The position numbers were made by a program, and so were the translations under genes. Shown here piece by piece: positions 52,717 to 60,322 of a DNA stretch of 64,000 nucleotides (the first letter of the stretch is position 1; each line of letters begins with the position of its first letter). Source of the DNA: Lacrimispora xylanolytica. Its GTDB lineage: Bacteria > Bacillota > Clostridia > Lachnospirales > Lachnospiraceae. Under the pieces are notes generated by a model. It was not told the DNA's origin, searched no databases, and saw only the letters and a list, made by a program, of their open reading frames with translations. The stretch spans positions 1,535,001-1,599,000 of the forward strand of contig NZ_CP113524.1 of NCBI RefSeq assembly GCF_026723765.1, in the 5' to 3' direction.

Positions 52717-54033
52717 ATGGATTGGAAAGAGATATATTTATCAAGACTGAAAACCATGGAAGAGGCTGTTCAGCTGATCAAATCCGGTGACCGGGTAGTC
52801 ATCGGCCACGCAGTGGGAGAACCCATGAAGCTGGTGGATACCATGGTGGACTATGCCGCTAAGGCTGATTTAAAAGACATTGAGATATTCCAGCAGGTGG
52901 ATATGGGGCATTCCCTTTATGCACAGCCTGGAATGGAAAAACATTTCAGGGAGAACAGCCTGTTTTTAGGGGCTAAAACAAGGGATTGCGTCAACAGCGG
53001 ACGGGGTGACTTTACACCATGCTATTTTTACCAGACCCCTTATTTCTTTAAGGAAGTTAAAAGGCCAAATGTGGTTTTAGTAACCTTATCCCTGCCCGAT
53101 GAACACGGTTATTGCAGCTTTGGAGTATCCTGCGATTATACAAAGCCGGCAGCAGAGGCAGAGGGGGCAAAGGTAATCGCTGTTGTAAATCCCAATATGC
53201 CAAGGACTCTTGGAGACAGCTTTATCCATGTAAATGATATTGATGTCATCGTAGAGGACGATACCCCTATTCCGGAGCTGGGGCTTCCACACATCGGAGA
53301 TGTGGAAATGGCCATTGGGGAGCATATCGCCTCCCTGGTCAATGACGGAGACTGTCTCCAGCTTGGAATCGGAGCCATTCCCGATGCTGTACTTAAATTC
53401 CTTGGTAATAAAAAGAATCTGGGCATTCATTCAGAGATGATCTCTGATGGGGTGGTAGATCTTTATGAGCAGGGAATCATAAATTGCAGCGCAAAGAATT
53501 TCAATCGGGATAAGATGGTGGTATCATTTCTTATGGGGACCAGGAAGCTTTATGATTTTGCAGATGACAATCCAGGCCTTTTCATGGCTCCTGTTGACTA
53601 TGTCAATCACCCGGCTATTATTGGAAGAAATGACAATCTGGTTTCCATTAACTCTTCTATAGAGGTCAATCTTATGGGAGAGGCCTGCTCCGAGGCCATG
53701 GGCTTAAAGCAGTTTTCCGGAATCGGCGGGCAGGTGGATTTCATTCGTGGTGCTTCTTTTTCCAGAGGAGGAAGATCCATCCTGGCCTTTCCTTCCACCG
53801 CGAAAAAGGGAACCATATCAAAGATTGTGCCTTATCTGACCCAGGGAGCCACGGTTACAACTACAAGGAATGATGTGGATTATATTGTGACCGAACATGG
53901 GATTGCAAAAATGAAGGGAAATACGTTAAGAGAAAGAGCACGTCAGCTGATTAGGATTGCAGCACCTCAGTTTAAGGAGGAATTGGCGGAGGAATTCCAA
54001 AGACGTTTTGCCGAAAAATATCAGGAGGTGTAA
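52717..54033 (+). CDS. abfT: 4-hydroxybutyrate CoA-transferase (first of tandem pair)
   Basis: 438 residues, the normal length. Type I CoA-transferase with the active-site Glu240 in GIHSEMISDGVVDLY, GIGAIPDAVLKFLG before it, and the late CoA-loop IGGQVDFIRGASFSRGGRSILAF. It transfers CoA from acetyl-CoA (or another acyl-CoA) to 4-hydroxybutyrate, feeding AbfD. The ribosome site is GGGAGG. It ends four bases before a close paralogue. Confidence 0.9.
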   Translation: MDWKEIYLSRLKTMEEAVQLIKSGDRVVIGHAVGEPMKLVDTMVDYAAKADLKDIEIFQQVDMGHSLYAQPGMEKHFRENSLFLGAKTRDCVNSGRGDFTPCYFYQTPYFFKEVKRPNVVLVTLSLPDEHGYCSFGVSCDYTKPAAEAEGAKVIAVVNPNMPRTLGDSFIHVNDIDVIVEDDTPIPELGLPHIGDVEMAIGEHIASLVNDGDCLQLGIGAIPDAVLKFLGNKKNLGIHSEMISDGVVDLYEQGIINCSAKNFNRDKMVVSFLMGTRKLYDFADDNPGLFMAPVDYVNHPAIIGRNDNLVSINSSIEVNLMGEACSEAMGLKQFSGIGGQVDFIRGASFSRGGRSILAFPSTAKKGTISKIVPYLTQGATVTTTRNDVDYIVTEHGIAKMKGNTLRERARQLIRIAAPQFKEELAEEFQRRFAEKYQEV

Positions 54034-54037
54034 CTTC

Positions 54038-55351
54038 GTGGACTGGAAAAAAATCTATGCTTCAAAGTTAAAATCCCCTCAGGAGGCTGTAAAAATCATT
54101 TGCTCAGGGGATACGGTATTAATCGGTCATGCGGCATCAGAACCGGATCTTCTACTTAGTGCCATGGTTGATTATGTAGTAGATCAGGATTTAAAAAATA
54201 TCCATATTGTGCAGCAGCACGATATGGGAGCATGCAGGTTTTTTGAGCCTGGTATGGAAAAGCATTTTCGGTATACATCACTGTTTATCGGAGCCCGAAG
54301 CAGAAGCTTTGTTGCAGAGGGGAAGGGAGATTTTACCCCATGCTTTTTCAACCGGATTCCAAACTACGTGACGCAGACCGATTGTGCAGATGTATTTTTA
54401 GTAACACTTTCACCACCGGATGAACACGGCTATTGCAGCTACGGGCTTTCCTGTGATTTTGCCAAAGAAGTGGGGGAACAGCAAAATACAAAGGTCATCG
54501 CAGCGGTGAATCCTAATATGCCTAGGGTCATGGGAGATAACTTCATCCATGTCAGCAATCTGGAAGCAATCGTTGAAAGCAATGAGCCCATCCATGAACA
54601 TGGCCGCCCAGTCATCGGAGAGGTGGAGGAAAAGATTGGGGAAAACATTGCAGGACTTGTCCGGGATGGGGATTGTCTGCAGCTGGGAATTGGAGCAATT
54701 CCCGACGCGGTCTTAAAATTCCTGGGAGATAAAAGGGATCTTGGCATTCATTCCGAGATGATCTCTGATGGAATCATAGACCTCTACGAAAAAGGAGCCA
54801 TTACCGGGAAAAAGAAGAACATTGACCGGGAGAAGATGGTGGTTACCTTTATGATGGGAACCAGAACTCTTTATGATTTCGTCCATGACAATCCAGCCAT
54901 CTGCATGATGCCGGTCAGCTATGTAAATGATCCCTTTGTCATAAGCCAGAATGATAATGTGGTATCCATTAATTCAGCATTGCAGATTGATCTTATGGGG
55001 CAGGTGTGTGCGGAAGCCATTGGCTTAAAGCAGTATTCAGCCGTAGGCGGTCAGATGGACTTTGTAAGAGGCGCTTCTGCATCAAAGGGAGGCCGGTCCA
55101 TCATTGCCTTTGGCTCTACGACAAAGGGAGGAACCATTTCTAAAATCGTTCCGTTCCTTACCGAGGGGGCTGCAGTTACAACCAGCAGAAATGATGTGGA
55201 TTACATTGTAACAGAAAATGGGATCGCTCGTTTAAAGGGAAAATGTCTAAGGGACCGGGCAAAGGAACTCATAAAGATTGCCGCTCCAGCATTCCGGGAT
55301 GAGTTATCCAAAGAATTTGAGAAGCGTTTTGGAGAAGTGTTATTCGTTTAA
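54038..55351 (+). CDS. 4-hydroxybutyrate-type CoA-transferase (second of tandem pair)
   Basis: 437 residues from the GTG at 54038, which follows AGGAGGTG; a longer in-frame opening at 53957 lies inside the previous gene and is rejected. It is paralogous to its neighbour throughout (same DWKxIY start, active Glu in GIHSEMISDGIIDLY, VGGQMDFVRGASASKGGRSI). Divergence in the substrate-side loops (VQQHDMGACRFFEPGME versus FQQVDMGHSLYAQPGME) hints at a different acid, perhaps succinate, butyrate or another hydroxyacid. It may supply succinyl-CoA to sucD, which the operon otherwise lacks. Confidence 0.88.
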   Translation: MDWKKIYASKLKSPQEAVKIICSGDTVLIGHAASEPDLLLSAMVDYVVDQDLKNIHIVQQHDMGACRFFEPGMEKHFRYTSLFIGARSRSFVAEGKGDFTPCFFNRIPNYVTQTDCADVFLVTLSPPDEHGYCSYGLSCDFAKEVGEQQNTKVIAAVNPNMPRVMGDNFIHVSNLEAIVESNEPIHEHGRPVIGEVEEKIGENIAGLVRDGDCLQLGIGAIPDAVLKFLGDKRDLGIHSEMISDGIIDLYEKGAITGKKKNIDREKMVVTFMMGTRTLYDFVHDNPAICMMPVSYVNDPFVISQNDNVVSINSALQIDLMGQVCAEAIGLKQYSAVGGQMDFVRGASASKGGRSIIAFGSTTKGGTISKIVPFLTEGAAVTTSRNDVDYIVTENGIARLKGKCLRDRAKELIKIAAPAFRDELSKEFEKRFGEVLFV

Positions 55352-55372
55352 GGAAGATTGGGGAGGGGATAT

Positions 55373-55696
55373 ATGAATATTGTCATGATTTCTAATTTGC
55401 TGGAAACCCTTATGATTGTATGCTTTGGCTTGTCTTGGCCATTTTCCATACATAAATCTTATGTTTCCAGAACGGCGAAAGGAAAGAGTCTTTCTTTTGA
55501 GTTTTTCATCTGGCTGGGATACATATTCGGGATTGTAAGAAAATTCTTGCTGTACAATGCGGACCCTACCGGGAATGACTGGCTGTTTTTCTTATCCTGG
55601 TTCTTCTACTTTTTGAATTTTGTTGAAATTACTTTCGATATGTATCTTTATAAGAGAAATGTAAGATTAGATAAAGAGAGAGAACTGGAGAAGTAA
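55373..55696 (+). CDS. Small PQ-loop / SemiSWEET-like membrane protein
   Basis: 107 residues from the ATG at 55373, four bases after GGGGAGGGG. Three membrane helices; LSWPFSIHKSYVSRTAKGKSLS is the PQ-loop/SWEET-type first repeat with Pro in the helix, and a second segment IWLGYIFGIVRKFLL follows. Half-size (three-helix) members dimerise to form small-solute transporters. It may transport a fermentation-related solute, but nothing shows which. Last gene before the hairpin at 55703. Confidence 0.72.
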   Translation: MNIVMISNLLETLMIVCFGLSWPFSIHKSYVSRTAKGKSLSFEFFIWLGYIFGIVRKFLLYNADPTGNDWLFFLSWFFYFLNFVEITFDMYLYKRNVRLDKERELEK

Positions 55697-55702
55697 AAAA
55701 TA

Positions 55703-55745
55703 CCATGTTACGGCCCGGATAGGATTCCGGGCCAGGATAACATGG
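55703..55745. terminator. Long hairpin ending the 4-hydroxybutyrate operon
   Basis: CCATGTTA pairs with TAACATGG and GGCCCGG with CCGGGCC in one long interrupted stem. The T-tail is weak (AATTTT). It separates convergent genes and may serve both. Confidence 0.75.
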
Positions 55746-55766
55746 CAATTTTAGTATCTTTTTGTA

Positions 55767-56054
55767 TTAAAGCTGATGATTAAGTATTTTATGTGCCATT
55801 GTAAGCAGTTCGGGATTGGTTTCTTCTACTAAAATGATATCCTTTATAGCAGGAAATGCCTGGCTGATCTCAAGAGAAATCAATTCCTCATTGGTACTGT
55901 GAGCGGCAGGACACCCGGAACATTTCCCGGTGAGCCGGACCCTTAAAACATCGTTTTCAAGGCTTAAAACAATAACATTGCCGCCGTGGGCCGCTAAAGA
56001 GGGCCGCACCTTTGCATCAAGAACAGATTCAATTTGTTTCCGTGTGATATCCAT
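55767..56054 (-). CDS. NifU-like C-terminal domain protein (Fe-S carrier)
   Basis: 95 residues on the minus strand from the ATG at 56054, preceded by AAAGGAGG; a further in-frame start six codons upstream overlaps that site. The NifU C-terminal fold with IESVLDAKVRPSLAAHGGNV and the cluster-binding CSGCPAAH pair. Such proteins carry a [4Fe-4S] cluster to target apoproteins. Divergent from the LysR gene and next to the Fe-S dehydratase operon, so a role in maturing AbfD is conceivable but unproven. Confidence 0.85.
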   Translation of the reverse strand: MDITRKQIESVLDAKVRPSLAAHGGNVIVLSLENDVLRVRLTGKCSGCPAAHSTNEELISLEISQAFPAIKDIILVEETNPELLTMAHKILNHQL

Positions 56055-56114
56055 AGATAACCTCCTTTGCATAGTAGTCTATCAATGCATGGCCGGTTTG
56101 TCAATTGGGGTAAC

Positions 56115-56126
56115 GATATCAATATC
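56115..56126. promoter_or_regulatory. Short dyad in the NifU-like / LysR divergent region
   Basis: GATAT-CA-ATATC is a perfect inverted repeat 20 bases before the LysR start; ATAG-TAGT-CTAT near 56074-56085 is a second. Either could be a LysR binding half-site; assignment is tentative. Confidence 0.35.
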
Positions 56127-56145
56127 TTATGAAAGAAGTGATGGT

Positions 56146-57036
56146 ATGACTGCCAATTTTGAACACTATAAAGTTTTTTACTATGTAGCAAAATATAAGA
56201 ATTTTACCAGAGCGGCTAATGCCTTGGTCACAAGCCAGCCATCCGTTACATACTGCATGCAGAACTTAGAAAGTATGCTTGGGTGCAAACTGTTTATACG
56301 GTCCAGAAAAGGCGTGACTCTTACGGCAGAAGGAGAATTGCTCTACAGCTTTGTGGCTCCGGCCTGCAAGCAGCTGATGCAGGGAGAAGAAAAACTTCGG
56401 GAACTGATGGGGGAGCAGCATGATCATATCAATCTAGGGGCTACCCAGATGTCCATGCGTTCCTATCTGGTAGAGAAGCTTAAGATATTCCAGGAACAGT
56501 ATCCTCAGGTGAAGTTAAATATCTTTAACTATAATACAGAGCAGACCTTAAGCGAATTAAAGGCTGGAAAGATAGACCTGGCAATTATCACAACTCCCAT
56601 TGACAATGAACAGCGGTTAAAGGTGGTTGATGTAAAGCCCTTTAAGAGCATTTTAGTAGGGGGAGATAAGTATCAGGAATATGGAGAGAGGAAGATGTTT
56701 CTCTCAGAAGTGGTGAAGCTTCCTCTCATTACCATGTGCAGTACCTCTACTACCTTTGGTTTTCTTCAGGAATTTTACCGCTCCTGCGGCCTCACCATGC
56801 AGCCTGCCATTGAGGTAGCTACCATGGACTTAATCATACCGGTAATCAGAAAGAACCTTGGCATCGGCTTTGTACCGGAGGAATTTGCGATTCCCTTCCT
56901 GGAGAGAAAAGAAATCATGGAAATCAAGCTTCATGAACAGATTCCTGAGCGTAAAATCTGCATTGTCAGTGACGAGAACAGGCCTCTTAGCACAGCAGCC
57001 AGGGAATTACAAAACATGCTGGAGTGCCAGAAGTAG
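56146..57036 (+). CDS. LysR-family transcriptional regulator
   Basis: 296 residues from the ATG at 56146; a longer open frame upstream runs through the divergent NifU-like gene and is rejected. The N-terminal HTH reads FYYVAKYKNFTRAANALVTSQPSVTYCMQNLE, followed by a LysR substrate-binding domain (INLGATQMSMRSYLVEKLKIFQEQYPQVKLNI). It ends 20 bases before the MaoC-fusion gene on the same strand, so it is probably co-transcribed with that block and may control it, the 4-hydroxybutyrate genes, or both. Confidence 0.9.
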   Translation: MTANFEHYKVFYYVAKYKNFTRAANALVTSQPSVTYCMQNLESMLGCKLFIRSRKGVTLTAEGELLYSFVAPACKQLMQGEEKLRELMGEQHDHINLGATQMSMRSYLVEKLKIFQEQYPQVKLNIFNYNTEQTLSELKAGKIDLAIITTPIDNEQRLKVVDVKPFKSILVGGDKYQEYGERKMFLSEVVKLPLITMCSTSTTFGFLQEFYRSCGLTMQPAIEVATMDLIIPVIRKNLGIGFVPEEFAIPFLERKEIMEIKLHEQIPERKICIVSDENRPLSTAARELQNMLECQK

Positions 57037-57056
57037 CCGGTTGTCTGGAGGATTTC

Positions 57057-57782
57057 ATGATCATTGGAATTAAGTATTGCGGAGGCTGTAATCCATTTTA
57101 TAACAGGGCAAAACGGGTGGAGAAATTCAGAAAAGACAACCCGGAACATGAATATGTAAATTCTGCTGAGGATATGGTCTGTGATTATTGGCTGGTGGTC
57201 TGCGGCTGCAGCCGAAGATGTGCGGATATAAAAAATCTGAACGCCCATAAGAAAGTAGTTCTGTTATGGGATGAAGAAAGCTTTCAAAGTCTTCAAGGGG
57301 AGCTGCGGGCATCAGGGAAAGAAGAACCGGAAAAAGCAAGGGAAAAAAGAATTCTTTCTCTTTGTGAAGAGGCATCCATAAAACGAACCATATCCAGGGA
57401 GGATGCAGAATGCTTTGCCCGGTTAACTGGAGATGAAAGTAAGCTCCATCTGGATGTGCAGACGGCATTAAAGGCTGGTTTTGAAGGACCTCTGGTACAC
57501 GGAATGCTATTGGATTCCCTGGTCTCAGCCCTTATGGGGACCAGACTTCCAGGAAGTGGTACCGTCTATGTGGAGCACAATACCAGGTTCATTCGTCCTG
57601 TTTACTGGGGGGATACTGTGGAAATCACCGTCCGGTTCGTTTCCTTTGAGGAAGAGGATGACCATTATATGGGGCTTTTTTACGGAACCTGCAAAAACCA
57701 GCTTGGGCAGAGGATTCTTTCGGTAAGCTGCAGACAGAAGATGATGAAAACCCTATTTATAGTGGCAGGAGAAAAGGAGTGA
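57057..57782 (+). CDS. Cys-rich N-terminal domain fused to MaoC-like hydratase domain
   Basis: 241 residues from the ATG at 57057, after TGGAGG. Residues 1-60 contain six cysteines (Cys8, Cys11, Cys42, Cys49, Cys51, Cys55; motifs YCGGCNPFYNRAKR and VVCGCSRRC), suggesting metal or Fe-S binding or redox; I do not recognise the family. Residues about 105-235 are a MaoC/hot-dog domain with the R-hydratase catalytic dyad pattern TGDESKLHLD (Asp and His), GPLVHGMLLDSLVSALMG and ITVRFVSFEEEDD. It could hydrate or dehydrate a carrier-bound or CoA-bound 3-hydroxyacyl chain. The two-domain fusion is unusual. Confidence 0.75.
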   Translation: MIIGIKYCGGCNPFYNRAKRVEKFRKDNPEHEYVNSAEDMVCDYWLVVCGCSRRCADIKNLNAHKKVVLLWDEESFQSLQGELRASGKEEPEKAREKRILSLCEEASIKRTISREDAECFARLTGDESKLHLDVQTALKAGFEGPLVHGMLLDSLVSALMGTRLPGSGTVYVEHNTRFIRPVYWGDTVEITVRFVSFEEEDDHYMGLFYGTCKNQLGQRILSVSCRQKMMKTLFIVAGEKE

Positions 57783-57788
57783 GGCAGT

Positions 57789-58025
57789 ATGACAAATCTG
57801 GAAACATACAACCGGCTGTTTATCCGGGATTTAAGGGTAAAGGAAGAGGACCTTTCCGGTCTTAAATACAGAGGAACCCGTTCCTGGGATTCTCTGGGAC
57901 ACATGGACTTAGTCGCAGACTTAGAGGAGGCGTTTGATATTCATATCTCTACATCGGATGTCATGAACATTTCTTCCTACGAAAAGGGAAAGGAAGTCCT
58001 GCTAAAATACGGGGTCGTGATGTAA
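57789..58025 (+). CDS. Acyl carrier protein
   Basis: 78 residues, usual ACP size. The phosphopantetheine serine lies in RSWDSLGHMDLVADLEEAFDI (Ser near residue 35), and the protein is acidic overall. Six bases separate it from the previous gene. It is a dedicated, pathway-specific carrier rather than the main fatty-acid-synthesis ACP, judging by its divergent DSLGHM motif (house-keeping ACPs have DSLDxVE). Confidence 0.88.
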   Translation: MTNLETYNRLFIRDLRVKEEDLSGLKYRGTRSWDSLGHMDLVADLEEAFDIHISTSDVMNISSYEKGKEVLLKYGVVM

Positions 58026-58044
58026 AGGAAAGGAGCAGCCATTT

Positions 58045-59121
58045 ATGATAGATTATGAAGGCATTCTGAAGAGAGGGCCGTTTTCTGTCACACAGGCTGA
58101 AAAGAGAAGGCTTTACGGAGAATGGCTGACAGAGCTTACGGAGCATCACAGACAGAACTGCAGCCCTTACGATCAGATGCTGACGAACCTGATGATTCCG
58201 CGTCTTAAAGATATGGAAGAGGAAGAAATCCCCATGGTTCCAGTAGGTATTTTTAAGGAAATGAAATTGACCAGTATCGGAGAAGATAAGGTGTTTAAAG
58301 TCATGACCTCATCAGGAACCAGCGGGCAGAAGGTTTCTAAAGTCTATCTGGACCGGGAAACAGCCGAGTACCAGCAACGGGCACTGGCAAATATCGGAAG
58401 CGATTATTTTGGAGATTCCAGGCTGCCTTTCCTGATCATTGACAGCCCTCAGGTATTAAAGGACAGAAACATGTTCTCTGCCAGAGGAGCGGGGATTCTT
58501 GGTTTTTCGATCTTTTCTTCCAGGCTCTTTTACGGGCTTGATGAAGATATGAACCTTGATTTAGAGGGGATAGAGAAATTTCTGGAGCAATATCAGGGGA
58601 AAAAGGTCCTCATCTTTGGTTTTACCTATATCATCTGGACCTGCCTTTATCAGGCACTCAAGCAATCCGGGAGAAAGCTGAATCTTTCAGACGGCATTTT
58701 GATCCATGGAGGCGGATTTAAAAAGCTGAGGGATCAATCCGTGTCTCCGGAAGAATTCAAGGAAAGGCTATGGGAAGTCACTGGATGCAGAAGCATTCAT
58801 AACTACTATGGAATGGCGGAGCAAACAGGAAGCATCTATATGGAATGCTCCCATGGGCATCTCCATGCAAGTATTTATTCTGACATTATCACCAGAAGAG
58901 CCAGGGATTTTTCTATCTGTTCTCATGGAGAAAAAGGAATCATACAGGTGCTCTCACCACTGGCTCATTCCTATCCCGGTCACTCTATACTTACGGAAGA
59001 TGAGGGTATCATTCTTGGAGAGGATGATTGCCCCTGTGGTCGTAAGGGAAAACATTTTAAGGTATGCGGAAGGATTCACCAGGCGGAAATAAGGGGGTGC
59101 AGTGACACCTATGAAGGCTGA
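58045..59121 (+). CDS. LuxE-family acyl-protein synthetase
   Basis: 358 residues. ANL-related fold of the LuxE/PaaK group: PVGIFKEMKL, the nucleotide loop MTSSGTSGQKVSKVYLD, ILIHGGGFKKL and HNYYGMAEQTGSIYMEC, with a late cluster CPCGRKGKHFKVCGR. In luminous bacteria LuxE activates a fatty acid as acyl-AMP, takes it as a thioester, and passes it to the reductase LuxC. Here it sits beside an ACP and a LuxC homologue, so it probably activates an acid or transfers an acyl group for reduction. No luxAB luciferase genes are present. Confidence 0.88.
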   Translation: MIDYEGILKRGPFSVTQAEKRRLYGEWLTELTEHHRQNCSPYDQMLTNLMIPRLKDMEEEEIPMVPVGIFKEMKLTSIGEDKVFKVMTSSGTSGQKVSKVYLDRETAEYQQRALANIGSDYFGDSRLPFLIIDSPQVLKDRNMFSARGAGILGFSIFSSRLFYGLDEDMNLDLEGIEKFLEQYQGKKVLIFGFTYIIWTCLYQALKQSGRKLNLSDGILIHGGGFKKLRDQSVSPEEFKERLWEVTGCRSIHNYYGMAEQTGSIYMECSHGHLHASIYSDIITRRARDFSICSHGEKGIIQVLSPLAHSYPGHSILTEDEGIILGEDDCPCGRKGKHFKVCGRIHQAEIRGCSDTYEG

Positions 59122-60322
59122 GATTACCTATCTGGCAGGAGTGGAAAAACCAAAGGCAGAGCCTTCGGCCCCATTTGACACATTGGTTTTGAATTTTCTG
59201 GAGGCGCTTTCTAAGGAAATACGAAGGGATAGAGAATCATTAAAATATCCGGAAATGGCTGCATTTGGGTTCTGGATAAGAAGGGCTCATGTGGAGGAAT
59301 TTAAAAAGCGGTATGAAGATGGCCGGGTCCGTATCGGCAGAGGTGTGGTTTTTCATATGGCAGCTTCCAATGTTCCCTTGCTATTTGCATACAGTATGGT
59401 CATGGGTCTGCTGGCTGGAAACAGCTGCGTTGTACGAATCTCAATCCGATGTCAGGAAGAGGATTTCAAACTATGTGAAATCATAGACAATCTTTTGAAC
59501 ATACCGCCATTTGCCTCTATAAGGGACCGAATTTCAGTTTTTTCCTGTGAAAGAGACCATGAAATGGTAAGAAGCTGGGCAGAGGCTTGCGATGGATTGA
59601 TGGTATGGGGCGGTAATGAAACCATATCAGCCATTAGAAAATGGAATTTAAGGCCCGATGGAGTTTCCGTCATGTTTCCAGACCGGTATTCCATCTGTAT
59701 TCTGGATCAGAAGAGCATCGCCAGAATGCAAGGAGAAGAATTAAGGAACTTAGCACACTCCTTTGTTAATGACACCTATGCCATGGATCAGAATGCCTGC
59801 TCCAGTCCTCGTTATATCATATGGAACCAAGGGGAAGAGAAAGAAGAGGCAGAAGCAGTTCACAGAATGTGGTGGGAAGCCGTAGAAAAGGAAGCTGTTT
59901 CCTATGATTTAAGTCCTCATAAAGCCACAAAGAAGTATGAAGCACTGTGCAGATATACCATGACAATGGAAGGCATTATAAAAACAGAGAGGTATGGTAA
60001 TCTGGTTTATACAATTCTTCTGTCCGGGATACCCAAAGCTCCAGAAACGTACCGGGGAACCTGGGGATTGTTCTTTGAGTATCAGGGAGATTACCGAAAG
60101 GTTCTTAAGGAACTGGCAGTGAGTCAGCTCCAGACGGTGACCTATTATGGATTGGATTCAAAGGAACTCATGGATTATGTAATGGATCACCACCTTTATG
60201 GAATCCACAGAATAATACCTGTGGGAAATGCCATGAAGATGGATCTGATCTGGGATGGGCAGGATACGATTCGTATGTTGTCCAGGGAAATTATCCGGGA
60301 GGAAGAGCATGGGTCTGTTTGA
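59102..60322 (+). CDS. LuxC-family acyl-CoA/acyl-protein reductase
   Basis: 406 residues from a GTG at 59102 close to GGGGGTG and overlapping the previous gene by 20 bases; an ATG at 59111 is possible. Aldehyde-dehydrogenase-like fold: GRGVVFHMAASNVPLLFAYSMVMGLLAGN, VWGGNETISAIRKW and the catalytic Cys233 in MDQNACSSPRY, as in LuxC. It should reduce an acyl thioester to an aldehyde with NADPH. Its partner LuxE and an ACP are adjacent, forming a complete reductase module. Confidence 0.9.
   Translation: MTPMKAEITYLAGVEKPKAEPSAPFDTLVLNFLEALSKEIRRDRESLKYPEMAAFGFWIRRAHVEEFKKRYEDGRVRIGRGVVFHMAASNVPLLFAYSMVMGLLAGNSCVVRISIRCQEEDFKLCEIIDNLLNIPPFASIRDRISVFSCERDHEMVRSWAEACDGLMVWGGNETISAIRKWNLRPDGVSVMFPDRYSICILDQKSIARMQGEELRNLAHSFVNDTYAMDQNACSSPRYIIWNQGEEKEEAEAVHRMWWEAVEKEAVSYDLSPHKATKKYEALCRYTMTMEGIIKTERYGNLVYTILLSGIPKAPETYRGTWGLFFEYQGDYRKVLKELAVSQLQTVTYYGLDSKELMDYVMDHHLYGIHRIIPVGNAMKMDLIWDGQDTIRMLSREIIREEEHGSV

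Noticed and set aside
53957-54037. N-terminal extension of the second CoA-transferase
   Set aside because: It lies within the first CoA-transferase gene and upstream of a perfect AGGAGGTG site; the paralogue starts at the equivalent DWK residue.
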